64,000 bases of DNA from Methylobacterium sp. BTF04 (GCF_010692745.1 NZ_JAAHTB010000002.1:1-64000); one strand, 5' to 3'. Positions 1 to 8,668 are shown, numbered from the stretch's first letter. Numbers and translations are program-made. The notes: a model not told the origin generated them from the sequence alone.

Positions 1-54
1 GCCCTTCTCGCGCTTGATGTCGAGCAGCTTCTCGGTGAGGTCTTCGCGCTTCAT
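1..54 (-). CDS. cynS: cyanase (cyanate hydratase), N-terminal 18 codons only
   Basis: The minus strand opens with ATG at 54 and reads MKREDLTEKLLDIKREKG before the window edge. This matches the N-terminus of the cyanase class found in alphaproteobacteria, fungi and plants. Cyanase converts cyanate plus bicarbonate to ammonia and CO2 in the cytoplasm. The gene lies 136 bp downstream of formate dehydrogenase on the same strand, so both may be read together behind the LysR regulator. The catalytic Arg/Glu/Ser residues lie outside the window. The call rests on 18 residues and the context, so it is good but not certain. Confidence 0.7.
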   Translation of the reverse strand, partial: MKREDLTEKLLDIKREKG

Positions 55-190
55 GAGGTGTGCTTCTCTTCTGGACACGAGAGACGAGTGACCGCGACGG
101 ACCTCTATCCCGGCAGGAGAGAGGTCCGCGCCAGTCATGCCTTCGGTCTCGCCCCGATCGAACGGCGGTGCGGTGACCGATCGGTTCGGC

Positions 191-1354
191 TCAGGCCTTG
201 GTCACGCTGTAGGAGCGGGCGCCGACGCCGGCGAGCTTACCGGCATCGACGATGAGATACTCGTCGCGCATGGGCCGGCCCTCGAAATAGCATTCGAGGA
301 TCTCGCGGGTGCCGGCGGCATAGCGGGTCTGGGCCGAGAGCGAGGTCCCGGAGATGTGGGACGTCATGCCGTGGTGCGGCATCGTCCGCCACGGATGGTC
401 GGCGGGGGCCGGCTGCGGGTACCAGACGTCGCCGGCATAGCCCGCGAGCTGGCCGCTTTCCAGGGCGCGCACGACGGCGTCGCGATCGACGAGGAGGCCC
501 CGGGCGGTGTTCACCAGATAGGCGCCGCGCTTCATCTTCGAGAGCATCGCCTCGTCGAAGAGATTGACCGTCTCGGGATGCAGCGGGCAGTTCAGGGTGA
601 CCACGTCGCAGACCTTGACCATGTCCTCGACGGTGGGATGCCAGATCAGGTTCAGCTCTTTTTCGACGGAGTCCGGCAGGCGATGGCGGTCGAAATAGTG
701 CAGGTGCATGTCGAACGGTTTGAGCCGGCGCAAAACCGCGAGGCCGATGCGACCGGCCGCCACCGTGCCGACATGCATGCCCTCGACGTCATAGGAGCGG
801 GTGACGCAATCGGCGATGTTCCATCCGCCCTTGATCACCCACTGGTAGGACGGGATATAGTTGCGCACGAGGCCGAGGATCATCATCACCACGTGCTCGG
901 CCACGCTGATCGAATTGCAGAAGGTCACCTCGGCGACGGTGACGCCGTGCTTGATCGCGGCGTCGAGGTCGACATGGTCGGAACCGATGCCGGCGGTGAG
1001 CGCGAGCTTCAGCTTGGGCGCCTTCGCGATGCGCTCGGCGGTGAGATAGGCCGGCCAGAACGGCTGCGAGATCACGATCTCGGCGTCGTGCAGGTGCCGG
1101 TCCAATTCGGAATCCGGCCCTTCCTTGTCGGAGGTGACGATCAGCGTATGGCCGAGACCTTCGAGGTACTTGCGCAGGCCGAGTTCGCCCGAGACGCTAC
1201 CGAGCAACGTGCCTTCCTTGAAGTCGATCGCCTTCGGGGTCGGCAATGTCTGGAAGTCGGGATAATGGTCGATCTTGGGAAGATCGTCGCGGGCGTAGCT
1301 CTTCGGATAGCCGTCGACCGGATCATCATAAAGAACGAGAACAATCTTGGCCAT
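191..1354 (-). CDS. fdh: NAD-dependent formate dehydrogenase, single-subunit
   Basis: A 387-residue D-2-hydroxyacid-dehydrogenase-fold enzyme that oxidises formate to CO2 and makes NADH in the cytoplasm. The length is close to the well-studied Pseudomonas sp. 101 enzyme, and its key residues are all found one position later: Asn147 (in FCNSISVAEH), Arg285 (NTARG), Gln314 (YPQPAPADHP) and His333 (TSHISG). The Rossmann motif AAGRIG is at 199-204 and Asp222 is placed to favour NAD over NADP. ATG at 1354 was chosen over an upstream in-frame start at 1381 because MAKIVLVLYDDP is the family N-terminus. Downstream on the same strand is cyanase; a LysR gene lies upstream. Confidence 0.96.
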   Translation of the reverse strand: MAKIVLVLYDDPVDGYPKSYARDDLPKIDHYPDFQTLPTPKAIDFKEGTLLGSVSGELGLRKYLEGLGHTLIVTSDKEGPDSELDRHLHDAEIVISQPFWPAYLTAERIAKAPKLKLALTAGIGSDHVDLDAAIKHGVTVAEVTFCNSISVAEHVVMMILGLVRNYIPSYQWVIKGGWNIADCVTRSYDVEGMHVGTVAAGRIGLAVLRRLKPFDMHLHYFDRHRLPDSVEKELNLIWHPTVEDMVKVCDVVTLNCPLHPETVNLFDEAMLSKMKRGAYLVNTARGLLVDRDAVVRALESGQLAGYAGDVWYPQPAPADHPWRTMPHHGMTSHISGTSLSAQTRYAAGTREILECYFEGRPMRDEYLIVDAGKLAGVGARSYSVTKA

Positions 1355-1563
1355 GTGATCAATCCCTTTGTTGGAACACAAAGGGGATGGCGCCCGGCAT
1401 AGGAGTTCCGGCTGTCGCGTGACAGTCGATCAGGCGGGCGTTTCCCCGTCGGAGACTGTCGATGCCGTCTTCGTGCGGCTCGGCGTCTCCAACGTCGCGA
1501 AGGTCGGCGAGCCCAAGGCGCACATCAAACGAAAGTCTTTCATGGCCTGATCGACGGCGTCGA
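1355..1563. promoter_or_regulatory. fdh upstream region with a short dyad
   Basis: This 209-bp gap lies between the LysR stop and the fdh start, both on the minus strand. It contains the dyad CTGTC-GCGT-GACAG at 1412-1425, about 58-71 bp upstream of the fdh ATG, a plausible distance for a LysR-type operator. The sequence does not show that this dyad is used. Confidence 0.3.
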
Positions 1564-2487
1564 TCAGGCGCCGGCCTGGGCCTCGCCCATCCAGACCGAA
1601 GTTTCGAGATCGGCGTCGAGGACGACGCGGGACAGGGCGGCGGCCATCGGCGGCAGCGGGTCGCGATCCGAAAGGACGAGGCCGATCGCCTGCCGGTGCG
1701 CCGGCTCGACGAGATCGAGCATGACCAGGTCCGCCGTACCGCCGAAAAGGTGCCGGAACGTGTGCGGCACGATGCTGGCGAAGCCGCCCTGGCGGAGGTG
1801 GGCGCAGATGCCGAGGAACGAATTGCTGACGATCACCGGCCGCAGCGCGACGCCGATCGAGGCGGCGAGCTTGTCGAGGATCCGTCGGTTCTGCATGTCC
1901 GGGCTGAGAAGGCAGAGGCGATGGTGCACCGCCTCGGCCCAGGTCACGCGTTCCTGTTGCGCGAGGACATGGTCGGCCCGCATCGCGAGGACGTAATGCT
2001 CATGGTAGAGCGGCACCCGGCGCACGCGATCCAGCGGCTCGTTCTCGAGGTAGGTCAGGCCGGCCTCGATCTCGAAACTGTCCAGCCCATTCTGGATGTC
2101 GCGTGACGACAGCGAGCGTATCTCCACGACGGCTTCGGGATGTGCCGTGCAGAAACGGCTCGTCAGAAACCCGACGATGCCCATTGCCGCCGGAACCACG
2201 CCGAGCCGCAGGGTCCCCTTCAGGCCGCTCCGCAGGCCCGATAGATCCGCGCGCAGGCTGTCGTAGTCGGTCAGGATCTGGCGCGCCCAGGCCAGGAGAT
2301 GCTCGCCCTCCACGGTGAGGCCGAGGAAGCGCTGGCTGCGCACGACGAGATGGACCTGAAGGTCCTCTTCCAACTTGCGGATCGCTGCCGAGAGCGTCGA
2401 TTGGGTGACGTTGCAGGCTTCCGCGGCGCGCGCGAAATGCTGAAGGCGCGCAAGGGTGACGAAATAGGACAGGTGGCGCACGAGCAT
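1564..2487 (-). CDS. LysR-family transcriptional regulator
   Basis: 307 residues, the normal LysR length. Residues 1-60 form the winged helix-turn-helix (MLVRHLSYFVTLARLQHFA, then AAEACNVTQSTLSAAIRKLE), and residues 90-300 form the periplasmic-binding-protein-like effector domain. It lies upstream of formate dehydrogenase and cyanase on the same strand. E. coli CynR, which controls cyanase and responds to cyanate, is also LysR-type, so this could be a cyanate- or formate-responsive activator. That is inferred from position only. The effector is unknown. Confidence 0.9.
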   Translation of the reverse strand: MLVRHLSYFVTLARLQHFARAAEACNVTQSTLSAAIRKLEEDLQVHLVVRSQRFLGLTVEGEHLLAWARQILTDYDSLRADLSGLRSGLKGTLRLGVVPAAMGIVGFLTSRFCTAHPEAVVEIRSLSSRDIQNGLDSFEIEAGLTYLENEPLDRVRRVPLYHEHYVLAMRADHVLAQQERVTWAEAVHHRLCLLSPDMQNRRILDKLAASIGVALRPVIVSNSFLGICAHLRQGGFASIVPHTFRHLFGGTADLVMLDLVEPAHRQAIGLVLSDRDPLPPMAAALSRVVLDADLETSVWMGEAQAGA

Positions 2488-2758
2488 CGCCGGATCTTAG
2501 ACCAAGCCCCAGCCAAGCGATATTCCCTTTCGAATATAGCGCCCGATAGGGAGGCAGCCGCGATCCCGATACGCGTGCCGTTCGATCTGTCATGCTGTGA
2601 CGGCCGGGAGCGGCGTTCGGATCGGCTCACCACCGACGTGGCCAAGGGTGTGCGCGCGCACATCTGCACGGCGCCGTCGCGTAACCCGCAGGTCCGGCGG
2701 CGCGAGTGTCTGGCATCGCAGCCGGCGCAATCGCGAATGATCGCCGAAGGAGGCCGTG
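2488..2758. promoter_or_regulatory. divergent intergenic region, LysR gene versus P450 cassette
   Basis: This 271-bp gap separates the divergent LysR gene and GT1 gene and must hold both promoters. AAGGAGG at 2747-2753 is a strong ribosome binding site that places the glycosyltransferase start at ATG 2759 rather than the abutting GTG at 2756. I see no other convincing element. Confidence 0.4.
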
Positions 2759-4075
2759 ATGAAGATACTGATCGCCGCTACCCCTCTGACCGGGCACGTC
2801 AATCCGATGCTGGCCATCGGCCGGCTCCTGGCTGCGCGCGGCGACGATGTCGTCGTGACGAGCGCCGAGGGCTTCCACCGTAAGATCGTCGCTGCGGGCT
2901 TGCGCTTCGTACCCTACGCCGATGGCGGGGCCGCCGAGTTCCGGGAGACGACCTTGCCGGCCGGCCCCGAGCGGTACCGGATCGAGTTCGAGCGCCGCTT
3001 CATCGATCCGATGCCGATCCAGGCCGAGGCCCTGCGTCGGCTGATCGAGACGGAGCAACCCGACATCATCGTTGCCGGCAGCATGTTCCTCGGCATCCTT
3101 CCGGTGCTGCTCGATCCGCGCCCGCGCCCGCCGATCGTCACCTGCAATGTCAGCTTCCTGTTCCTCGACCGGCCCGACGACGCGCCCGTCGGCCTCGGCC
3201 TGCCCCCGGCCCGCGATGCGACGGAGCAAACCAAGTATGCGGCGATCAAGGCCATCATGGATGCAGCCTTCGTCGGTCCCGTGCGCGCCTATACGGATGC
3301 CACGCTTGCGCGGATGGGTCTGGGGCCACTACCGGCGGCGCTGCCGCACTCCATCGTGACGCTGCCGGACCGGTTCCTGCAGCCGACCATCCCTGCCTTC
3401 GAGTATGATTACGGCACGCTGCCCCCCGGCGTGCGCTTCATCGGCCTGCCGCCGATACCCCATGCCGAGATCGCGGTCCCGGAGTGGTGGCATGAGCTCG
3501 ACGGCGGCAAGCCGGTGGTTCTCGTCACGCAGGGCACCCTCGCCAATGCGGATTTCGGCGAGTTGATCGAGCCGACCCTCGCGGCGCTGGCGGATCGGGA
3601 TGATCTCCTCGTCGTCGCCACCACCGGCGGGCGCCCGGTCGAGGCTCTGAGAGGCCCATTGCCGGGCAACGTTCGGGTCTCGCCGTTCCTTCCCTTCGAC
3701 GCGCTGCTCCCGAAGGTCAGCCTTCTGGTCACCAACGGCGGCTACGGCAGCGTCTCGCAGGCGCTCGCCGCAGGCGTGCCGATCGTGTCGGCGGGGCTGA
3801 CCGAGGACAAGGCCGAGGTGGGCGCGCGCATCGGCTGGTCCGGTGTCGGCCTCAACCTCGCGACCAATACCCCGACGGTGGAAGCCCTGCGCGATGCCAT
3901 CGGGACGGTGCTCGCCGACCCGACGTTCCGGGAGCGCGCCGCCACGATGGCGCACGCTTTCGCGCAGCGCGATGCGATGCAGGAAATCCTCTCGACCATC
4001 GACGACTTGGTCGAAGTCGGGCCGACAATATTCGGCGCCACGGCGCACATTCACCACGAGGGGAGGTCGGTATGA
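2759..4075 (+). CDS. GT1-family (MGT/UGT-like) glycosyltransferase
   Basis: About 438 residues with the two-domain GT-B fold of macrolide/UDP-glycosyltransferases. The N-terminus MKILIAATPLTGHVNPMLA carries the typical GHVNP acceptor-side loop. The nucleotide-sugar motif near residues 322-345 reads TNGGYGSVSQALAAGVPIV, so the usual HGG is NGG here. Such enzymes put a sugar on small hydrophobic acceptors. It is the first gene of a cassette with ferredoxin, ferredoxin reductase and P450, so its acceptor may be the product hydroxylated by the P450. Its stop overlaps the next small ORF as ATGA. Acceptor and sugar donor cannot be read from sequence. Confidence 0.88.
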   Translation: MKILIAATPLTGHVNPMLAIGRLLAARGDDVVVTSAEGFHRKIVAAGLRFVPYADGGAAEFRETTLPAGPERYRIEFERRFIDPMPIQAEALRRLIETEQPDIIVAGSMFLGILPVLLDPRPRPPIVTCNVSFLFLDRPDDAPVGLGLPPARDATEQTKYAAIKAIMDAAFVGPVRAYTDATLARMGLGPLPAALPHSIVTLPDRFLQPTIPAFEYDYGTLPPGVRFIGLPPIPHAEIAVPEWWHELDGGKPVVLVTQGTLANADFGELIEPTLAALADRDDLLVVATTGGRPVEALRGPLPGNVRVSPFLPFDALLPKVSLLVTNGGYGSVSQALAAGVPIVSAGLTEDKAEVGARIGWSGVGLNLATNTPTVEALRDAIGTVLADPTFRERAATMAHAFAQRDAMQEILSTIDDLVEVGPTIFGATAHIHHEGRSV

Positions 4076-4233
4076 CACGCATCGCAAAGTCCAATGTCTC
4101 GCGGATCGCGGATCGGTCCCGGGCGTTCGCCGGCGCCCTCGTGCTTGCCCTGGCCACCGGTTTGCCGCTGCGCTCGGTCGACAATCTCATTGCGCAGGCA
4201 GACGATCAGGTCGGCCCGTTTCTCGGCGTGTGA
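4072..4233 (+). CDS. small unrecognised protein, 53 aa, coupled to the glycosyltransferase
   Basis: An ORF starting at ATG 4072, which overlaps the GT1 stop as ATGA. It encodes 53 residues: a basic N-terminus (MTRIAKSNVSRIADRSR), one short hydrophobic stretch (AFAGALVLALATGLPL, about residues 18-33) and an acidic tail. The layout suggests a membrane-anchored or exported micropeptide. I recognise no family. The overlap, and its place filling the gap before the ferredoxin, argue for a real gene. The short length leaves room for chance. Confidence 0.5.
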   Translation: MTRIAKSNVSRIADRSRAFAGALVLALATGLPLRSVDNLIAQADDQVGPFLGV

Positions 4234-4302
4234 ACCCGGTCGGACTCCGCTATCCCGATGGGCTCTTTGGCCGCTCACATCAGGCAAAGGGTGAGAATCG
4301 AC

Positions 4303-4554
4303 ATGGACCTTCCGTCGGACCGCGATCCCACAGCGTCACTGCGTGTCGTGGTCGATCTCAACCGGTGCCAGGGCTACGCACAATGCTGTTACGCGGCGCC
4401 CGGCTCGTTCGCGTTGCGGGGGCATGAGATCCTCTTCTACGATCCAGCACCACCGGCCGCGCACAGGGGTGAGATCGAGCGCGCGGTCCAGGCCTGCCCG
4501 GTCCGCGCCATCAGCCTGCAGGCCGTGACCGCCGATCGGGTGGATACCCAGTGA
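4303..4554 (+). CDS. [3Fe-4S]-type ferredoxin of P450 systems
   Basis: 83 residues from ATG 4303; an in-frame ATG at 4258 would add 15 residues. Cluster ligands are visible as Cys22 and Cys28 (RCQGYAQCC) and Cys65 (QACPVRAI). The middle cysteine of a 4Fe-4S motif is missing, as in ferredoxins that serve bacterial P450s. It would carry electrons from the reductase encoded next to the P450 two genes on. The stop overlaps the reductase start as GTGA, so the two are translationally coupled. Confidence 0.9.
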   Translation: MDLPSDRDPTASLRVVVDLNRCQGYAQCCYAAPGSFALRGHEILFYDPAPPAAHRGEIERAVQACPVRAISLQAVTADRVDTQ

Positions 4555-5861
4555 CCCCGCCCGACCAAGCCGGAATCGTCGTCGTCGGGGCATCCCTCGC
4601 CGGCCTTCGCGGGGCGGAAGCGCTGCGTCGCCACGGCTATGACGGACGCCTCACCATCGTCGGCGATGAAGCGTACCTGCCCTACGACCGGCCGCCGCTG
4701 TCCAAGCACGTGCTCGCCGGCGAGTTGACGGCGGACGCGACGACGCTTCCCCAAAGCCCATCCCTGCGCGCGGAGTGGCGGCTCGGGCAGGCGGCGGTCG
4801 CGCTCGATCGTGCGGCGCGCAATCTCCACCTCGCCGACGGAGCGGTGCTCCCCTACGACAAGTTGCTGATCGCCACAGGTGCCCAGGCGCGGCCCTGGCC
4901 GGCCGGGTCGGGCGGGACGCTGTCCGGCGTGTTCACCCTGCGCGGGCGGGACGACGCCGCGCGACTGCGCGTTGCGCTCGAGCGGCGGCCACGTCGGGTT
5001 CTGATCGTCGGCGGCGGCCTGATCGGCTGCGAGGCGGCGTCGTGCTGCCGGGATCTCGGCGTGCCGGTCACTCTGGTCGATCCGAACGCCACGCCTCTCG
5101 CACGTTCCCTCGGCACGCTGATCGGCGGCGTGATCGTCGAATGCCTGAGGGCGGCGGGCGTCGACTTTCGTCCCGGCACGCAGGTGCTTGGGCTCGAGGG
5201 CGATGCCGAGGGCAGGGTGACCCGCGCGCGCCTCCGCGACGGCAGCACCATCGAGGCCGACCTCGTCATCGCTGCATTGGGGGCAACCCGCGCCACTGCT
5301 TGGCTCGCAGGAGCCGGCCTCCTGGCCGATTCTAGCGGCCTGACCTGCGACGGTGCCTGCCGCGCCTTGGCCTCGGATGGCAGCGCCGATTCCGCGGTCT
5401 ACGCGGCCGGCGACGTCGCACGCTGGCCGATCCCGCTCTATGGCGGCCGGCTCGTCTCGGTGGAGCATTGGGGCAATGCCGTCGAGCAGGCGGCCCATGC
5501 CGCCCGGAACATGCTGGCTGCTGCTCACGACCAGCGCCCCTACGATCATCTGCCGGCTTTCTGGTCGAGCCAGTTCGGGATCAACATCAAGGCGGTCGGG
5601 CTGAGTGAAGGCGCGGATTCTCTCGCGGTCGTTCACGGATCGCGGGCCTCGCGCCGCTTCCTTGCCGTGTACGGCCGTCAGGGGCGCAGCATCGCCGCCG
5701 TGTCGTTCGATCAGGCCCGCTGGCTCCCGGCCTATGCCGATGCCATCGCAGCGGGCTGCCCGTTCCCGCCGATCCTCGATGCCACCGACCAGATCCGCAT
5801 CGAGACCCTGGCGCCCGGCTTTCCGCCGCCCCGCCGATCCGACGAGGCCCATCATGGCTGA
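4551..5861 (+). CDS. NAD(P)H-dependent ferredoxin reductase (FAD, putidaredoxin-reductase type)
   Basis: 436 residues from GTG 4551. The FAD-binding GASLAG motif is near residue 13, YLPYDRPPLSK is typical of the rubredoxin/putidaredoxin reductase family, a second Rossmann motif (LIVGGGLIG) binds the nicotinamide cofactor near residue 151, and YAAGDVARWP binds FAD near residue 285. The C-terminal Reductase_C region is present. It would reduce the adjacent ferredoxin, which then feeds the P450. It overlaps the ferredoxin by 4 bases and the P450 by 8 bases, making a complete three-part class I P450 system. Confidence 0.93.
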   Translation: MTPPDQAGIVVVGASLAGLRGAEALRRHGYDGRLTIVGDEAYLPYDRPPLSKHVLAGELTADATTLPQSPSLRAEWRLGQAAVALDRAARNLHLADGAVLPYDKLLIATGAQARPWPAGSGGTLSGVFTLRGRDDAARLRVALERRPRRVLIVGGGLIGCEAASCCRDLGVPVTLVDPNATPLARSLGTLIGGVIVECLRAAGVDFRPGTQVLGLEGDAEGRVTRARLRDGSTIEADLVIAALGATRATAWLAGAGLLADSSGLTCDGACRALASDGSADSAVYAAGDVARWPIPLYGGRLVSVEHWGNAVEQAAHAARNMLAAAHDQRPYDHLPAFWSSQFGINIKAVGLSEGADSLAVVHGSRASRRFLAVYGRQGRSIAAVSFDQARWLPAYADAIAAGCPFPPILDATDQIRIETLAPGFPPPRRSDEAHHG

Positions 5862-7095
5862 GGACACGCTGTTCGCCGAGGTCCTGGATCAGGCCAATCG
5901 CTCCGACCCCTATCCGATCTACGCGCGGCTGCGGGCAAACCCGGTGTCGCGCCAGCGAGACGGCAGCTTCGTCGTTAGCACCCATGCGGCGATCCGCAGT
6001 CTGATCTTCGATCCGCGCTTGAGCTCGGAGGATCTGCCGCCGTCCCACCGCCCCCGCACCGGCAATCCGTTGAAGGATTGGCTGCTCAATCCGATCAAGG
6101 ATCGCATCGCCACGGCGCACCGGCCGTTGATCTTTCGCGATCCACCCGACCACGACACCCTGCGTGGGTTCGTGATGCGCGAATTCTCGGTGCCGCGGGT
6201 CCGCGCCTTGCACGAGCCGGTGGGCCGCGAGGTCGATCGCCTGATCGATGCTTGCCTCGGCCGCGACCAAGTCTGCCTCGTGGAAGACCTGTCCTATCCG
6301 CTACCGGTCGCCGTGATCTGCGATCTGCTGGGCGTGCCGGAGACCGACGAGCCGCAATTCCAGGCCTGGGCGACACAACTCGCCACGGCGCTCGAACCCG
6401 ATGCGCGCCACGATGAGGCCAGCCGCCACAAGACGGTGGCGGCGTTCGACGCGATTTCCGCCTACATGCGCAATCTGATCCGCCAGAAGCGCCGGAATCC
6501 GGGCGCCGACATGATCAGCGGGCTCGCCGCGTCAGGCCCTCAGGGCAAGCCCGTGATGAGCGACTTCGACCTCATCTCCACGGCGATCCTGCTGCTGGTG
6601 GCCGGCCACGAGACCACGGTGAACCTGATCACCAACGGCATGCTGACGCTGCTGCGCCATCCCGAAGAACTGGAGCGTTTGCGCGCCGATCCGGAACGGG
6701 CGCCGCGGGTGATCGAGGAAGTGCTGCGCTACGAACCACCGGTTCACTTCCGTACCCGCAAGGCGCTCGGCACGATCACGGTAGCGGGTCAGACGATCCC
6801 GAAGGGCGCCCCGGTCATCCTGCTCTTCGCTTCCGGCAATCGCGACCCAGCCCGGTTCGCCGACCCGGACCGCTTCGATCCAGACCGCGAAGACAACCAG
6901 CATTTCGGCTTCGGTGGCGGTCTGCATTACTGCGTCGGCGCGCCGCTGGCGCGGATCGAGGCGGAGATCGCGCTGGTCGCCCTGTGCCGTCGCCTCGTCC
7001 GGCCAAGGCTCATGGCCGACCCGCCGCCCTATCGCACCGGCGCTTCGCTGCGCGGCCCCGAGCGGCTCGGTATCCACATCGATGGGATTGTGTGA
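5854..7095 (+). CDS. cytochrome P450 monooxygenase
   Basis: 413 residues, a normal soluble bacterial P450. The I-helix oxygen-activation motif AGHETT is at 250-255, the K-helix ExxR at Glu289-Arg292, and the heme loop FGFGGGLHYCVG has the thiolate ligand Cys360. ATG 5854 was chosen because MAEDTLFAEVLDQANRSDPY is a typical P450 N-terminus; longer readings run into the reductase. With its own ferredoxin and reductase it should hydroxylate or epoxidise a small molecule, perhaps before or after glycosylation by the first gene of the cassette. The substrate is unknown. Confidence 0.95.
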   Translation: MAEDTLFAEVLDQANRSDPYPIYARLRANPVSRQRDGSFVVSTHAAIRSLIFDPRLSSEDLPPSHRPRTGNPLKDWLLNPIKDRIATAHRPLIFRDPPDHDTLRGFVMREFSVPRVRALHEPVGREVDRLIDACLGRDQVCLVEDLSYPLPVAVICDLLGVPETDEPQFQAWATQLATALEPDARHDEASRHKTVAAFDAISAYMRNLIRQKRRNPGADMISGLAASGPQGKPVMSDFDLISTAILLLVAGHETTVNLITNGMLTLLRHPEELERLRADPERAPRVIEEVLRYEPPVHFRTRKALGTITVAGQTIPKGAPVILLFASGNRDPARFADPDRFDPDREDNQHFGFGGGLHYCVGAPLARIEAEIALVALCRRLVRPRLMADPPPYRTGASLRGPERLGIHIDGIV

Positions 7096-7198
7096 GGCGA
7101 CACCCGTTGGGTTGCCACTCGACCTGAGTCGGGACGGATGCCGCACAACGTGATCGAACGACTCAACCCGTCATGCGCGACCGGGCGCCCCGGAAAAC

Positions 7199-7429
7199 CT
7201 ATCGCAGGTCAGCGACTTGAGCAGGCACCGACCTGGCGACGGTCTGATCGACCTGCGGAGCGGCCAAGTAGATCCGTCCGCCTAGAAAGATAAGTGCCAG
7301 CGCCCAGAACACCAGCAATGCCTTGCGGGACTCGCCGTACCCTTTCGCATTCGCGCAGACGGACGCGACATCCATCGGTTCGCCGAACGGATCGTAGGCT
7401 GGATTGCGGGGTGCGCCTGCATTGCTCAT
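7199..7429 (-). CDS. small single-span membrane protein, 76 aa, function unknown
   Basis: From ATG 7429 the minus strand encodes 76 residues with one hydrophobic span (about 38-56, ALLVFWALALIFLGGRIYL). The N-terminus (MSNAGAPRNPAYDPFGEP) is hydrophilic and the C-terminal tail short. The frame stays open much further upstream, but that part is antisense to the YeiH gene and does not look like protein. No strong ribosome binding site is seen. It diverges from the YeiH gene. I do not recognise a family. Confidence 0.5.
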   Translation of the reverse strand: MSNAGAPRNPAYDPFGEPMDVASVCANAKGYGESRKALLVFWALALIFLGGRIYLAAPQVDQTVARSVPAQVADLR

Positions 7430-7573
7430 GAAGGTGAATGTCGCGTCTGAGGCGTCCCCGATCAATGGATGCGTTTTTCGAAGTTCAGCGGGCTGGCGGA
7501 GCTTTCTTCTCCGTGCGCAAACGGGCACGAAAGTTTCTTCCGTCCTTGCCCGAACCGAGCCCGGATACCCGAT

Positions 7574-8668
7574 ATGAACCCCGATCCATCCCCGAAAGCC
7601 GCAATCGGGGAAAGGCCCGTACGGGAGCCGGGCACTGGAGGAATGGGTGCGGCTTCGGTGATGCCCGGCATTCTCGTCTGCCTTGCGATCACCGCGGTCG
7701 CCATGGGGATCCAGGCCATCGAGGAGCGCGTCCTCGAACATCCCTACATCGAGGCCCTGGTCATCGCGATCCTGCTCGGCATCGCGGCCCGTAGTCTCTG
7801 GCAGCCCGGGGACCGCTTCCGCAGCGGAATCGCTTTCAGCGCCAAGCAACTCCTGGAAGTCGCCGTCACCCTGCTCGGGGCCTCGCTCAGCCTCGGGGCA
7901 ATCGTCGCCTCCGGCCCGGCCTTGCTGACCGGCATCATCGGCACCGTGCTTCTGACGATCGCGGCCAGCTACGGCATTTGCCGGCTCCTGGCGCTGCCGG
8001 CCCGGATGGCGATCCTGGTCGCCTGCGGCAACGCGATCTGCGGTAACTCGGCCATCGCTGCCGTGGCTCCGGTGATTGGGGCCCAAGCCAAGGACATCGC
8101 CGCCTCGATCGCGTTCACGGCGGTGCTCGGTGTTCTGATGGTGCTGGGATTGCCGCTGTTCGTGCCCCTCGCCGGATTGTCGGACAACCAATACGGCGTG
8201 CTCGCCGGACTGACGGTCTATGCCGTGCCGCAGGTCTTGGCCGCGACGGTGCCGGTGAGCGTCCTGAGTACCCAGGTCGGCACCCTTGTGAAGCTGGTGC
8301 GCGTGCTGATGCTCGGCCCGGTGGTGGTAGCGTTCTCTCTGCTCGCCCGCCTTCTGCCGCCGGAGGGCACGGGGTCCGCGCCGAAACCCGACCGCCTGAG
8401 CCTGACCAAGATCGTCCCGTGGTTCATCATCGGGTTCCTGGTACTGGCGTCGTTGCGCTCGCTCGGGCTGGTGCCCGATGTCGCCGCAAAGCCGCTGACC
8501 CAGCTCGCCGGGTTTCTCACCATCGTCTCGATGGCGGCACTCGGCCTCGGCGTCGACGTGCGGGTGCTGGCCCGCGTCGGCGGCCGGGTGACGACGGCCG
8601 TGACCGGCTCCCTCGTCGTGTTGATCGCGATCAGTCTGTTGCTGATCCGGGTCTTGGCAATCGCCTGA
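7574..8668 (+). CDS. YeiH/UPF0324-family putative sulfate-exporter-type transporter
   Basis: About 364 residues from ATG 7574, with some ten hydrophobic spans. Conserved UPF0324 features include RSGIAFSAKQLLEVAVTLLG, ACGNAICGNSAIAAVAPVIG and YAVPQVLAA. Family members are inner-membrane proteins loosely called sulfate exporters; none is biochemically settled, to my knowledge. It ends 13 bp from the convergent ABC permease of the selenium island, so a role with sulfur or selenium oxyanions is possible but inferred from position. In-frame starts at 7469 and about 7642 are alternatives. Confidence 0.85.
   Translation: MNPDPSPKAAIGERPVREPGTGGMGAASVMPGILVCLAITAVAMGIQAIEERVLEHPYIEALVIAILLGIAARSLWQPGDRFRSGIAFSAKQLLEVAVTLLGASLSLGAIVASGPALLTGIIGTVLLTIAASYGICRLLALPARMAILVACGNAICGNSAIAAVAPVIGAQAKDIAASIAFTAVLGVLMVLGLPLFVPLAGLSDNQYGVLAGLTVYAVPQVLAATVPVSVLSTQVGTLVKLVRVLMLGPVVVAFSLLARLLPPEGTGSAPKPDRLSLTKIVPWFIIGFLVLASLRSLGLVPDVAAKPLTQLAGFLTIVSMAALGLGVDVRVLARVGGRVTTAVTGSLVVLIAISLLLIRVLAIA

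Noticed and set aside
137-1402. A 421-codon plus-strand open frame opposite formate dehydrogenase
   Set aside because: Low-complexity His/Asp/Gly-rich peptide with no family; the opposite strand is a complete enzyme with all catalytic residues.
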